A program made the position numbers and the translations under genes. From Streptomyces iconiensis (GTDB lineage: Bacteria > Actinomycetota > Actinomycetes > Streptomycetales > Streptomycetaceae), in assembly GCF_028657195.3 (NCBI RefSeq), contig NZ_JANCPR020000004.1:1-64000 (forward strand): a stretch of DNA of 64,000 nucleotides. Direction: 5' to 3'. Positions 55,507 to 64,000 of the stretch are shown here, in pieces. Numbering within the stretch: position 1 is the first letter of the stretch; the number at the start of each line of letters is the position of its first letter. The notes beneath the pieces were generated by a model. It made no database searches, had not been told where the DNA came from, and was given only the letters and a program-made list of their open reading frames with translations.

Positions 55507-56958
55507 GTGCGCATTTCCGAGTACGTGAGCTACGACGCTGTCGGGCTCGCGGAACTGGTGGCCAAGGGCGAGGTGACGCCCGCTGAACTGGAAGCGGCGG
55601 CACGCGAGGCGGTGCGGGCGGTCGATCCGCAGATCAACGCCGTCGTGGAGACATGGGAGAGCGACGACGAGCCCCGCCCGGGCAGCTCGCCGCTGGCCGG
55701 GGTCCCTTTCCTGATCAAGGACATCGCGGTCTCCATGGCAGGGAGGCGGATGGAGCTGGGCAGCCGGCTCGCGGCCGGCAATGTCGCCGCCGCCGACTCC
55801 TTCCTGATGCGGCGCTTCCGCCGCGCGGGTCTCGTGACGTTCGGGCGTACCGCGACACCGGAGATGGCCTACAGCACCACGACGGAACCGTTGCTGTACG
55901 GGGCGACCCGCAACCCGTGGGACCTGGAGCGCAGCGCCGGCGGATCCAGCGGGGGTGCGGGCGCCGCTGTCGCTGCCGGAGTGGTCCCGATCGCGCACGG
56001 CACCGACGCCGCCGGCTCGCTGCGCATTCCCGCCGCCGCCAACGGCCTCTTCGGACTGAAGCCCACCCGTGGCCGGATCTCCATGGGGCCCGACTTCGGT
56101 GAGATCTTCAGCGGCCTCGCCGTGCAGGGCAGCGTCAGCCGCACCGTGCGCGACAGCGCGGTACTGCTCGATCAGATCAGCGGTCCCGAACCGGGTGACC
56201 CCTACTTCGCACCGGAGCCGTCCCGGCCGTACGCGGAGGAGGTCGGGCGCCACCCGGGCTCGCTGCGGATCGGTGTCCTCGCTCAGGGGTGGGGCGGACG
56301 CCGTACCACCGCACCCGTGGCGGACGCTCTCTCCCGTACGGTGCGGCTGCTCGAATCCCTCGGCCACCAGGTGGAGGAGGTGGAGGTCGGCCTCGGGGCC
56401 GACTGGGAGGAGTTCGTGCTGGCCAACGCCCGTCTGTTGGCGGCGAATCTCACGGCCTTGGTCGACGGGCTCGCTGCGGCCTCAGGCCGGCCCGTGGACT
56501 CCTCGACCCTTGAGCCGGTGACCTTGACCGGCTACCACTACGGACAGCGGGTCAGCGGCGCTCAGTTCGCCACCGCTATGGACCTCCGGAACCGGGTCGC
56601 TCGAAGCCTGGCACGGTACTTCGACGCCCACGACCTGCTGCTCACCCCGACCCTGCCGGAGCTGCCCGTTCCGTTGGGCACCTACGAGGAGGGCGCGGCG
56701 GAGCTGGACGGCCTTGGCTGGGTGGGCCGCCTCACCGACCGTTCGCCGTTCACCCTGGCGTTCAACGTGGCGGGCACACCCGCCATGTCGGTGCCCCTGA
56801 CCGCCGACGCCGGGACGGGGCTCCCGATCGGCATGCAGTTCGCCGCCGGATACGGGCTCGAAGACCGCCTCTTCCGCCTCGCGGGCCAACTCGAACAGGC
56901 AAGCCCGTGGTCCGGCCGCACCCCCGCGGTGTGGGCGGGGGACAACGCGGGGCACTGA
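55507..56958 (+). CDS. amidase (amidase-signature family)
   Basis: A 483-residue protein from GTG 55507. The amidase signature is complete: [20 protein letters not shown] has the catalytic Lys, [20 protein letters not shown] the Gly-Ser rich loop with the cis-Ser, and [20 protein letters not shown] the nucleophile Ser in the Asp-x-x-Gly-Ser motif. Length and the C-terminal substrate part match bacterial amidases such as nylon-oligomer or peptide amidases. Substrate unknown. It is probably controlled by the divergent TetR; its promoter lies in the operator region. Confidence 0.88.
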   Translation: MRISEYVSYDAVGLAELVAKGEVTPAELEAAAREAVRAVDPQINAVVETWESDDEPRPGSSPLAGVPFLIKDIAVSMAGRRMELGSRLAAGNVAAADSFLMRRFRRAGLVTFGRTATPEMAYSTTTEPLLYGATRNPWDLERSAGGSSGGAGAAVAAGVVPIAHGTDAAGSLRIPAAANGLFGLKPTRGRISMGPDFGEIFSGLAVQGSVSRTVRDSAVLLDQISGPEPGDPYFAPEPSRPYAEEVGRHPGSLRIGVLAQGWGGRRTTAPVADALSRTVRLLESLGHQVEEVEVGLGADWEEFVLANARLLAANLTALVDGLAAASGRPVDSSTLEPVTLTGYHYGQRVSGAQFATAMDLRNRVARSLARYFDAHDLLLTPTLPELPVPLGTYEEGAAELDGLGWVGRLTDRSPFTLAFNVAGTPAMSVPLTADAGTGLPIGMQFAAGYGLEDRLFRLAGQLEQASPWSGRTPAVWAGDNAGH

Positions 56959-57015
56959 GGAGCGCGCTCCCTCGGCCGCCTGGTATCCCGTGACGTCGCG
57001 AGGGGGCGGGCGGCT

Positions 57016-58785
57016 TTACGAGAGGGACCGGAACCGGCCGAGCGCGTCGGCTTCGGTCTGCTGGGCCCGCTCGGCATGCGGTGACCCGGTGTCACGTACT
57101 GCCGTCCGGTGTACGGGCTCGGCGGGATCGCGCAGTTCCGGCGGCGGCAGCCGGTGTGTGTGGAAAGGTGCCGAGAGGCCGGCGGGATCGGGAGGGCCGG
57201 AAGGGCCGAGTGCCGGTGTCGTGGAGCGGGCCGTGGGACGGGCGGGCGCCGGGGCGGGGGCGACAGGTGTTGCCGTACGGGCGCGGGCCCGTGGCCGAAC
57301 GGCAGGGAATGGCCCCGCGGTTCGTGTGGCGCGATGTCCCTGGAGCATCCAACTCTGGACGCGCGTGGCGGAGGGTGGCCGCTGTCCGCCTCCACCGCGT
57401 GCGGCGGCGGTGAGGCGCAGGGTCGCCAGCAGAGCGACGGCTCCGAGGGCGGCGCCGGCCCAGCTCAGCCGGGTCACCGCGCTGGTCAGCGGCATCCAGG
57501 TGGTCATCAGCCCGACGGCGACGGCCGGGACTCCGGACCCCAGGTAGAAGAGGAGGTAGAGCGCTGAGCCGATGCCGGCGCGCTGGCCGGGCGGTGTCCG
57601 CGCGTCCACCGCGCGGGCGGCGCCGCTGAAGGCGAGACCGTGGCCGGTGCCGGCGAGCAGCGCCGAACCGAGCGTGGCCGGGAGGGAGGTGGCGCCGGTG
57701 GCGGCGAGCAGCAGCAGGCTCGCGATGAGCGCGGCGACCCCGAGGCACTGGGCCGTGCGCGCGGTGCGGCGCGCGCTGACGAGTTGCGCCAGCATCGACC
57801 AGACCAGGACCGCTCCCAGCACGCCTCCGGACACGGCCGGGTTGTCGCCGTGCGGCGCCCGCCCGAGGAGAGCGGGTACGAGGGCGAGATAGATGCCCAC
57901 GACGGCCCAGGCGAGGAACCCGTTGAGCCCCGCGACGAGGAAGAGCGTCCGGACAGCGGAGGGGATGTGCGGCCGGGCGGGGCGCCACCGTTGCCGCGCC
58001 GCCTCCGCGCCTGTGCCTGCGCCTGTACGCGAGGCCGACCCCGTACGCGTGGGCGAACCCGTGGCTGACCCCGTACCCGTGGCCGTCGGCGCAGGTGCGG
58101 GCACGGTCCTGTGCAGCCGTATCCACACCCATGCCAGCAGGACCAGGTGCAGCAGATAGGGGGTGACGAGCGGCCCGGGGGCGTATCGGGCGAGCAGGCC
58201 GGAGACGGCAGGCCCGGCTGCTGTGCCCGCGGCGAAGGCCAGGCTGGCGAGAAGCGGTCCGCCGACGCGGGCCGACGCGCCGCGGTGCCGGGTGATGAGG
58301 GCTTGGGCGGCCCCCGTCGCGGCTCCCAGCGCCAGTGCTTGGCCGACGCGTCCGGCGAAGAGCCAGGCGGGGCTGGTCGCGAGAGCGAAGCAGCAGGAGC
58401 CGACGGCGGCGAGCAGCACGCTCAGCCGCAGCACGGGCCGGTGGCCCACGACATCGGCCGCCGGGCCGCACAGCAGCAGCGCCGGGCCGCTGACCAGCGC
58501 GAACGTCGCGAAGAGCAGCGTCATGACCAGATCGTCGTAGCCGAAGAGACGCTGGTAGTCGGGGTAGAGCGGGCTGGGCAGATAGGCGCCCGCTGTCAGT
58601 ACCACCACGAGGAGTCCGGCGGTCCGCACCGCACGGCGGCCGGCGCGGCCCTCCGCGGGGGTGCGCCGACGGGACCGTACGGCCGGAGGGAACGAGACGG
58701 TGGGGGTCGAGTACGCGCTTCGTACCGAGTGAGCCCTTCGCCCCAAGTACGCGCTTCGCCCCGAAGAAACACGTTGATCTGTCAC
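57016..58785 (-). CDS. MFS transporter with a long disordered C-terminal tail
   Basis: A 589-residue permease. After a basic start (a later start is possible, as the first 55 residues are poor), 12 helices run from about 55: YLPSPLYPDYQRLFGYDDLV, GPALLLCGPAADVVGHRPVL (motif A), GVYLALVPALLGR-like sequences, and LAGTGHGLAFSGAARAVDAR in the second half. The last 130 residues are Pro/Arg/Ala-rich and predicted disordered, which is unusual for an MFS protein. It is divergent from the LysR gene at 58859, which likely controls it. Confidence 0.8.
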   Translation of the reverse strand: MTDQRVSSGRSAYLGRRAHSVRSAYSTPTVSFPPAVRSRRRTPAEGRAGRRAVRTAGLLVVVLTAGAYLPSPLYPDYQRLFGYDDLVMTLLFATFALVSGPALLLCGPAADVVGHRPVLRLSVLLAAVGSCCFALATSPAWLFAGRVGQALALGAATGAAQALITRHRGASARVGGPLLASLAFAAGTAAGPAVSGLLARYAPGPLVTPYLLHLVLLAWVWIRLHRTVPAPAPTATGTGSATGSPTRTGSASRTGAGTGAEAARQRWRPARPHIPSAVRTLFLVAGLNGFLAWAVVGIYLALVPALLGRAPHGDNPAVSGGVLGAVLVWSMLAQLVSARRTARTAQCLGVAALIASLLLLAATGATSLPATLGSALLAGTGHGLAFSGAARAVDARTPPGQRAGIGSALYLLFYLGSGVPAVAVGLMTTWMPLTSAVTRLSWAGAALGAVALLATLRLTAAARGGGGQRPPSATRVQSWMLQGHRATRTAGPFPAVRPRARARTATPVAPAPAPARPTARSTTPALGPSGPPDPAGLSAPFHTHRLPPPELRDPAEPVHRTAVRDTGSPHAERAQQTEADALGRFRSLS

Positions 58786-58858
58786 GTGTGTCAGTGTGCG
58801 CGCAAAAAAACGCGAGGGGAATCAAACAATTCTGGAGCTGACCGTTCAAACTATTTGC

Positions 58859-59782
58859 ATGATTGACTCCCGGCTTCGCATACTCCAGATGGTCGCCGAG
58901 CACGGCACGGTGACCGCCGCCGCGCAGGCGCTGCACTACACGCCGTCCGCCGTCTCCTACCAGTTGCGCCAGCTCGCCGCCGAGGCAGGCGTGGAACTGG
59001 TGGCGCACCAGGGGCGGGGGATCCGGCTGACGAACGCGGCCCACATCCTGTTGCGCCACGCGGAACGGGTCCAGGAGCAGTGGGAGCTCACCCGCGCCGA
59101 ACTGGCCGCTCTCGGGAGCGAGCCCACGGGGCAGGTCACGTTGTGCGGCTTCTCGACCGCCGCCAGCCGTCTGCTGCCGCCCGCCGCCGCGGGGCTGCGC
59201 GACGCACACCCCCACCTGACGGTGCGGATCATCGAAGCCGAGCCCGACCGCTGCTTCGACCTGCTGCTCTCGGAGGAGGCCGACCTCGCGCTGCTGGTCG
59301 TCACGGCGGACTCGCCGCCCATGACGGACCGCCGCTTCGACCAACAGCCGCTGCTGGACGACCCGTTGGACCTGGTCGTGCCGCAGGGGCACCCCCTGTC
59401 CTGGCGGCGCAGGGTCACGCTCGCCGATGCCGCGGGGGAGCCGTGGATCGTGGGCCACCCGGGCACGACGTATCACCAGCTGGTCCTCGCGGCCTGCATG
59501 AGCGCGGGCTTCACGCCCCATATCGCCCACCACGCGGACGAGTGGGCCACCGGCACGGCGCTGGTGGCCCACGGCTTCGGGGTGATCCTCGTCCCGCGCC
59601 TGGCGCAACTGGGCCAGGAGTCACCCGTGACCCGCATCCCCCTGCGGGGTGAGCCGGCGCCGGCCCGCCGCATCATGTCCGTCACCCGCCTCGGCGCCCG
59701 GGAGATCCCCACCCTCACCCAGGCCGTCGACACCATCACCGCGACCGCCGCCCGCCTGCTTCCGAAGCCTGACGGCGGCTGA
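58859..59782 (+). CDS. LysR-family transcriptional regulator
   Basis: A 307-residue protein from ATG 58859. The N-terminal winged helix is clear: SRLRILQMVAEHGTVTAAAQ, LHYTPSAVSYQLRQLAAEAG, VELVAHQGRGIRLTNAAHIL. The effector domain (about 90-300) has TGQVTLCGFSTAASRLLPPA and PLLDDPLDLVVPQGHPLSW, the usual LysR substrate-binding fold, with HGFGVILVPRLAQLGQE near the end. The start lies 73 bases from the MFS start, in an AT-rich region (CAATTCTGG and AAACTATTTGCATG), which probably holds both promoters. Confidence 0.88.
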   Translation: MIDSRLRILQMVAEHGTVTAAAQALHYTPSAVSYQLRQLAAEAGVELVAHQGRGIRLTNAAHILLRHAERVQEQWELTRAELAALGSEPTGQVTLCGFSTAASRLLPPAAAGLRDAHPHLTVRIIEAEPDRCFDLLLSEEADLALLVVTADSPPMTDRRFDQQPLLDDPLDLVVPQGHPLSWRRRVTLADAAGEPWIVGHPGTTYHQLVLAACMSAGFTPHIAHHADEWATGTALVAHGFGVILVPRLAQLGQESPVTRIPLRGEPAPARRIMSVTRLGAREIPTLTQAVDTITATAARLLPKPDGG

Positions 59783-59881
59783 CCGGGGCGCGGTCGCCCG
59801 GCACCTCGATGTCGCCGGGGACGGTCGTCGGACGCTGCGATGCCGCCGGAGGCGGACGCCGGGCCTCCTCCGCGTTCGGCC

Positions 59882-60427
59882 CTATCCCAGGCGCAGGGCG
59901 AACAGCATGCCCGGCCAGTCGGGCCTGCCCTCTCGTCGGACGGTGAACGGTCCGACCTCCTCGAAGCCCTGGCCCGCGTACCAGTCCTTCAGGCGGCCGT
60001 CGTCGCCTGCGAAGCAGTCGACGCGGAGCAGGCCGAGACCGCGTCGACGCGCCTCGGCGCGCGCCTCGCCGAGGAGCGCACCGCCGATGTTCCGGCCCTG
60101 GTAACGGCGGGAGGTGGCCAGGTAGTTGATGAACAGTTCGGGCTCGTCCGCCGGCTGGATGTACGGGCCGGGGGAGCGCGAGAGTGAGATGCCCCCGGCG
60201 ATGTCGCCGCCGTTCCCGACCGCGACGCGGAGTTCGCCACGGGCGATGCGTCCGTCGATGGAATCGACGAGGGCCGGGGTCGCCGACCAGTGCGCCGTAC
60301 CCCACTGGGCCGTGCGGCCCTGGGAGACCAGCCAGTCCATGATGCCGTCCATCATGGCGAGGACGGGTCCCGCGTCCGAGGCCACGGCCGGCCGGATGTA
60401 CGGGGTCTCATCGGAATCGTTCGCCAT
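59882..60427 (-). CDS. GNAT-family N-acetyltransferase
   Basis: A 181-residue GNAT. YIRPAVASDAGPVLAMMDGI, MDWLVSQGRTAQWGTAHWSA, the acetyl-CoA loop region RRYQGRNIGGALLGEARAEA (Arg-x-x-Gly-x-x-Gly) and LKDWYAGQGFEEVGPFTVRR. TRP-containing N-terminal insert (TAQWGT) fits the subfamily acting on small amines. The substrate is unknown. It is convergent with the LysR gene and divergent from the amidohydrolase gene. Confidence 0.86.
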   Translation of the reverse strand: MANDSDETPYIRPAVASDAGPVLAMMDGIMDWLVSQGRTAQWGTAHWSATPALVDSIDGRIARGELRVAVGNGGDIAGGISLSRSPGPYIQPADEPELFINYLATSRRYQGRNIGGALLGEARAEARRRGLGLLRVDCFAGDDGRLKDWYAGQGFEEVGPFTVRREGRPDWPGMLFALRLG

Positions 60428-60573
60428 CTGAGCACTTTAGATCAGTGCAGGGGCCATGTGGCCTCCATGGCGCCGCCGTTGTCCGCATCCCGGAAGTCTT
60501 GTTCCGTGATCGGTGCTCCTCTAGGGTCAGGGCCTTCTTGGCGGAAGATCGAAGAGCGGCCGGAGGGTGTGCG

Positions 60574-62295
60574 GTGACGGACGACGAGGCGGTACGGCGA
60601 TCACACGCGGCGGCGGACGGGCGGCCGTTGGTCACGGCAGACCGGACGGGTTCCGCGCCGGAGGGCCAGGATCCGCCCTCATCGGAGGGCCAGGACCCGC
60701 CCTCGTCGGCAGCTCAAGGGTCGGCATCCTCAGCGGGTCGGGAGGGGACGGGTTCGGCGGGCCGGGAGGACTTCGGTCGTCGCAGGTTTCTCGCCGGGGC
60801 CGGGGCCACGGGTGCCGCCGGCCTGTTCGGGGGCGCTGCCATGGCCACACCCGCGCAGGCCGTGACCCGGGACCGGGAGGACTCGGACAAGGGGCCGGGC
60901 AGGGAGTCCGGCCAGGAGTCCGACAGGGAGTCCGGTCGGGAGTCCGGCAAGGGGTCGGGCAAGAAGCCCGGGCCCGAAGCGTTCGACGGCGAGGCGCTGT
61001 TGCTCGTACCGGACAGGGTGCTGCTCCCCAAAGGTGTCGTGAAGGGCCACGCCGTCCTCGTCAAGAAGGGCGTCTTCCGTGACATCGGCCCAGCCGCCAA
61101 GCTCACAGCGGCCCACCCGCACCTCAAGCCCGTCCGCCTTGAGCACCACCTGCTGATGCCGGGTTTCGTGGACGCGCACCACCATCTGACGCAGAGCTTC
61201 GGCAAGGCGCAGGCGTTCGGGCAGCCCTCGGAGATCTTCAAGTCGGTCTGGGAGCCGCTTGAACACGCGCTCGACGAGGACAGCGCCTACCTCGCGGCGA
61301 AGCTGGCGGCGCTGGAGTCGCTGCGCGGCGGCTTCACCACCGTCGCCGACGCCGGTACCCGCGCGCCCGTCGACGTCGAGGTCGTGGCCAAGGGCGCCGA
61401 GGACGCGGGTGTCAGATGCGTACTGAGCAAGGTCGTTTCCGACGGCAAAGGCGGCAGGGAACACCTCGAACGCTGGAACGGGCACCCGCTCATCCACCCC
61501 TCCCTGGCCGTCCCCGTCCCCGAGGACGCCACGGCCGGCGTCCTCCGACGCACCGCGCGGATGTGCGAAGAGGCGGGCGCCGTCTTCCAGACCCACGTCA
61601 ATGAGCACCTCGCCGCCGTGGAGCGCTCCCTCAAGTCCGTCGGCAGGCGCCCCCTCGCCTACCTGCACCATGTCGGCGCCCTCGGCCCGCACACCCTCGG
61701 GGCCCACGCCACCTTGCTCGCCCCGCACGAACTGAAGCTGCTCGCCGACACGGGCGCTGCCGTCAGCTACAACCCGGTCGCCAGCGCGTGGAAGGGCAAC
61801 GCCGTCGCACAGGCCACCATGATGGCGGCCCTCGGTGTCCGCTTCGGCACCGGCACCGACGGCACTCGCGGCGACGGCTTCCGCATGATCGACGCGGCCG
61901 AGTCGGCGCAGCGCCTCACCTCGGGCATCGACACCGGCGACTCCGTCTGCGGCGCCGGACGGCTGTGGCTCGACCACGCCACGGCCGGCAGCGCCGACGC
62001 CGTGGGACTGGGCCGTACCACCGGCAAGATCGCCGTCGGCAAGGCGGCGGACTTCCTCCTCGTCGACCTCGACGTCCCCGAACTCACCCCCTCCTGGGAC
62101 CTGGAGTGGGAACTGGTCCGCCTCGCCAACCGCGACCAGATCACCGCCGTCGTGGTCGCAGGCCGCCTGCGCCTGTGGCACGGCTGGCCCCCGCACTGGG
62201 ACGGCAAGGCGCTGGTGCGGCGGGCCGGCGAGGTGGGGCGAGAGGTCGTACGCCGCGCCGACATCGACCGCGTCGACCCGACGCCGGGGAGGTAG
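60574..62295 (+). CDS. Tat-exported amidohydrolase (cytosine-deaminase-like)
   Basis: GTG 60574 has GGAGG upstream. A 573-residue protein: the first 65 residues are disordered with repeated EGQDPPSS, then a twin-arginine signal (GREDFGRRRFLAGAGATGAA, and an AQA cleavage site at about 97), a repeat-rich linker (ESGQESDRESGRESGKGS), and the metal-dependent amidohydrolase barrel: MPGFVDAHHHLTQSFGKAQA (His-x-His), QTHVNEHLAAVERSL (His), LAYLHHVGALG (His) and FGTGTDGT (Asp). The metal ligands are all visible. It deaminates or dechlorinates a small ring compound outside the cell. Confidence 0.85.
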   Translation: MTDDEAVRRSHAAADGRPLVTADRTGSAPEGQDPPSSEGQDPPSSAAQGSASSAGREGTGSAGREDFGRRRFLAGAGATGAAGLFGGAAMATPAQAVTRDREDSDKGPGRESGQESDRESGRESGKGSGKKPGPEAFDGEALLLVPDRVLLPKGVVKGHAVLVKKGVFRDIGPAAKLTAAHPHLKPVRLEHHLLMPGFVDAHHHLTQSFGKAQAFGQPSEIFKSVWEPLEHALDEDSAYLAAKLAALESLRGGFTTVADAGTRAPVDVEVVAKGAEDAGVRCVLSKVVSDGKGGREHLERWNGHPLIHPSLAVPVPEDATAGVLRRTARMCEEAGAVFQTHVNEHLAAVERSLKSVGRRPLAYLHHVGALGPHTLGAHATLLAPHELKLLADTGAAVSYNPVASAWKGNAVAQATMMAALGVRFGTGTDGTRGDGFRMIDAAESAQRLTSGIDTGDSVCGAGRLWLDHATAGSADAVGLGRTTGKIAVGKAADFLLVDLDVPELTPSWDLEWELVRLANRDQITAVVVAGRLRLWHGWPPHWDGKALVRRAGEVGREVVRRADIDRVDPTPGR

Positions 62296-62340
62296 CGGGG
62301 CTGCGTGCCCAACTACCGGGAAACGCGAGGGATTTGGGCC

Positions 62341-62440
62341 CACGGGGTTACAGGGCTACGGGGTCACAGGGATACGGGGTCACAGGACTGCGGGCTGCGG
62401 GCTGCGGGCTATGGGGCTACGGGGCTACGGGGCCACCGAG
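62341..62440. repeat. degenerate GGGGTCACAGG / GGGCTACGG array
   Basis: About 100 bases of short units (ACGGGGTCACAGGGATACGG; GCGGGCTGCGGGCTGCGGGC; GGGGCTACGGGGCTACGGGG) between the amidohydrolase and the XRE-like gene. It does not code on either strand for anything with normal codon use. Slippage repeats in the 3' regions of both convergent genes. Confidence 0.65.
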
Positions 62441-62461
62441 GGGACGCGAGCCCCCTGGCGG

Positions 62462-63637
62462 CTACGGCATCGGCTCGACGTGGAAGATCTGGCCGCCCTT
62501 GCCTACGCAACGGCCCATCACCGCCTCGGTGCCGGCGCCCTTCGCCGAGTCCTTGATGCCCGCGCAGCCCTGCCCCTGGACGCGGAGCACGTACAGGCCC
62601 TTCTCGCGCGGGCCGGAGGGTTCCAGCAGGAACCGGCTCCCGGCCGTGCAGTCGTCCCACGGCTCCAGCAGCCCGGCGCCCGGCCCGTCGGAGAGCGCCT
62701 TCAAGCAGCCCTTGCCGTAGTCGGGGTGGTGCCACTGGATGCGGTAGGCGCCGTCGTCCAGCGGCTCCAACATGGTTCCCTGCGGCGCCACTTCGTCGCA
62801 CGGGCGCTGTACGGCCACCAGCGGGGTGTGGCGCCGGTCCGCGACGCGCCCGTCGGTCAGGCACATCGTGGGCGCGGTGACGGGTCTGATGCGTATCCAG
62901 CCGGCGGGTAGGCCGTTGTCGCCGTCACGGGTACCGGGTGCGGAGGAGGTGACGCCGGAGGCCACTTTGATCTTCTGCGACGGTGGGTCGTCCGAACCGA
63001 AGCCCCAGAGCGCCCCGGCTGCCACACCGGCGGCGAGAACCAGCGCCACCGACACGGCCACAGCGCGCGGCGGCCAGAAGCCACGGGGCCCGGCGCCGCG
63101 AGCCCCGGCGCCGCGAGCCCGTAGGCCGCGCGGTCCAACGGCGCGGGCCCGTGCACCGCGGGCCCACGCACTGTGAGGCTCGGTTTCGCGGGTGCGGCGG
63201 GTGCGGCGGGTGCGGCGGGTGCGGCGGGTGGTCGGGGACGCTGCCGTGTCCGGCGGCTCGGCATCGCTGTCCGCCTCGCTCTCCGCCTCACCGTTCCCAC
63301 CCGTGTCCCCGTCCGCACCCGCGTCCGCAACGGCGACGCCCTCGCTACTGGACGAGGCGGCCCGTTCCCTGGCCCGCAGCCACACGGCGAGCCGGGCGTC
63401 GTCGTCGCAGGCGCGAACGAAGGCCGTCAGCAGTTCGGGCCCCGGCGCCGTCTTACCGCCGAGTACGTCGGCGAGGGTGCTGCGTGCCAGTACGTCGCCG
63501 CGTTCGGCGGCCCGTTCCTCCAGCTTCCGGTAGGTGAGGCCCGACCGAGCCTTGAGGAGGCGCATGGACCGGATGAACTCGTCCGCGTTCCGGGCGCGTT
63601 GGGGTGCCGCATCGTCCTGTCTCCGCATGCCGGTCAT
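62462..63637 (-). CDS. membrane protein with XRE helix-turn-helix and an extracellular ricin-like domain
   Basis: A 391-residue protein from ATG 63637. Residues 20-95 form a helix-turn-helix of the Streptomyces XRE type (FIRSMRLLKARSGLTYRKLE, AERGDVLARSTLADVLGGKT, PGPELLTAFVRACDDD). A disordered Glu/Ser/Arg-rich linker with TRRTRRTRR leads to one transmembrane helix (about 210-230, AVAVSVALVLAAGVAAGALW), then an outside domain with PVTAPTMCLTDGRVADRRHT, QWHHPDYGKGCLKAL and Cys-Gly-rich sequence, comparable with RICIN-type repeats. Proteins with this layout are common in Streptomyces, as membrane-bound sensors of unknown signal. Confidence 0.78.
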   Translation of the reverse strand: MTGMRRQDDAAPQRARNADEFIRSMRLLKARSGLTYRKLEERAAERGDVLARSTLADVLGGKTAPGPELLTAFVRACDDDARLAVWLRARERAASSSSEGVAVADAGADGDTGGNGEAESEADSDAEPPDTAASPTTRRTRRTRRTRRTRETEPHSAWARGARARAVGPRGLRARGAGARGAGPRGFWPPRAVAVSVALVLAAGVAAGALWGFGSDDPPSQKIKVASGVTSSAPGTRDGDNGLPAGWIRIRPVTAPTMCLTDGRVADRRHTPLVAVQRPCDEVAPQGTMLEPLDDGAYRIQWHHPDYGKGCLKALSDGPGAGLLEPWDDCTAGSRFLLEPSGPREKGLYVLRVQGQGCAGIKDSAKGAGTEAVMGRCVGKGGQIFHVEPMP

Positions 63638-64000
63638 CCTTGGCAGGGCCCGGCCCACCGGCAATACGCATTTACGCCGCAGCCCGGACACGGAGCCCGG
63701 ACGAGGCCCTGACCAGGCCGGACAGCATCGGTCTGTCCGGGACAACCATCCCCTGTTGACCGGAACAGGCCGTACTCCCAAGGCTCATGGCGATCCGGTC
63801 CGATTCGTCCGGCCCTTCCGACCCGTCCGGTCCTTCCGACCGTCCGGACCTTCCGGCCATCCGGTCAGAGCCACCCGATCCGCTGATCCGATCCGATCCA
63901 CTGAGCCGATCCGGTCCGATCCGGTTCATCCGGTCCGGTTCGCGCCGCCGGTCCGACACGGGGCCGACCGACGGTGTCGGACTTAGCCACCCAACGAGCA
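63638..64000. repeat. degenerate TCCGGTCCG/GATCC array up to the window edge
   Basis: No gene. From about 63790 to 63958 the strand is an array of 8- to 10-base units such as CCGGTCCGAT, CCGGTCCTTC and GATCCGATCC. It has no coding quality. The first part (63640-63790) must carry the promoter of the XRE-like gene. It could be a scar, a slippage array or a foldback; it does not match the terminal palindromes of Streptomyces telomeres that I know. Confidence 0.5.

Noticed and set aside
63790..63958. Streptomyces telomere
   Set aside because: The units do not form the nested palindromes with GCA loops expected of Streptomyces telomeres, and the window edge is not known to be an end.
1..64000. 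CRISPR arrays, rRNA or tRNA genes
   Set aside because: No regularly spaced direct repeats of 25-40 bases with unique spacers and no rRNA or tRNA sequence were seen.

Overview
The window is very GC-rich, most of its genes use G or C at the third codon position, GTG starts are frequent, and its gene families (DUF2637, TIGR03086, DUF2267, SAV_5884-type ATP-grasp RiPP enzymes, TetR/MFS pairs) are those of Streptomyces. It looks like accessory DNA from a Streptomyces chromosome, possibly an arm. No tRNA, rRNA or CRISPR array was seen.

Positions 1 to about 17,050 look like an integrated plasmid or integrative element. A leftward, tightly overlapping operon (86 to 3595) carries a DUF2637 membrane protein, tiny membrane proteins and paired paralogues typical of actinobacterial conjugative elements. 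It starts at a perfect 28-bp palindrome (3706-3733) shared with a divergent helix-turn-helix gene. Cargo follows: a lipoprotein, a collagen-like membrane protein, and a complete ATP-grasp RiPP (graspetide) locus with precursor 9543-9812, ATP-grasp ligase 8559-9512, PIMT-like methyltransferase 7444-8562 and a divergent HTH-TPR regulator. After these come a minimal DNA-ligase-like protein, an acetyltransferase, and an XRE-TPR regulator divergent from a chain of overlapping small genes. The element ends in a scar (about 16,680-17,480) where fragments of a tyrosine integrase, an HATPase and an aldehyde dehydrogenase abut.

From 17.5 to 25 kb an Old Yellow Enzyme/TetR pair with a clear operator is followed by decayed DNA: an IS5-like transposase broken by a 22-bp duplication, a secreted-type protein cut by one stop codon, and two ABC exporter ATPases fused by deletion. 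Intact MerR, FG-GAP and SulP genes lie among them.

From 27 to 38.7 kb lies what I read as a compact small-molecule gene cluster: a P450 with atypical catalytic motifs, two SAM methyltransferases, an FAD amine-oxidase-like enzyme, a protein with a DUF3830/cucumopine-synthase-like (cyclophilin-like) C-terminal domain, and a stand-alone AMP ligase. MFS exporters with their own regulators (TetR; a frameshifted GntR-TetR fusion) flank it. No PKS or multimodular NRPS gene is present, so the product class cannot be read from the sequence.

From 39.7 to 64 kb are catabolic and stress-type genes, mostly as regulator/target pairs: guanine-deaminase-like protein and an unaccompanied xanthine dehydrogenase molybdenum subunit, TetR/FAD monooxygenase, an AAHS-type transporter next to an esterase, TetR/amidase, LysR/MFS, a Tat-exported amidohydrolase, and a membrane-anchored XRE-like protein at the right end. 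Several TetR-type intergenic regions contain clear operator palindromes.
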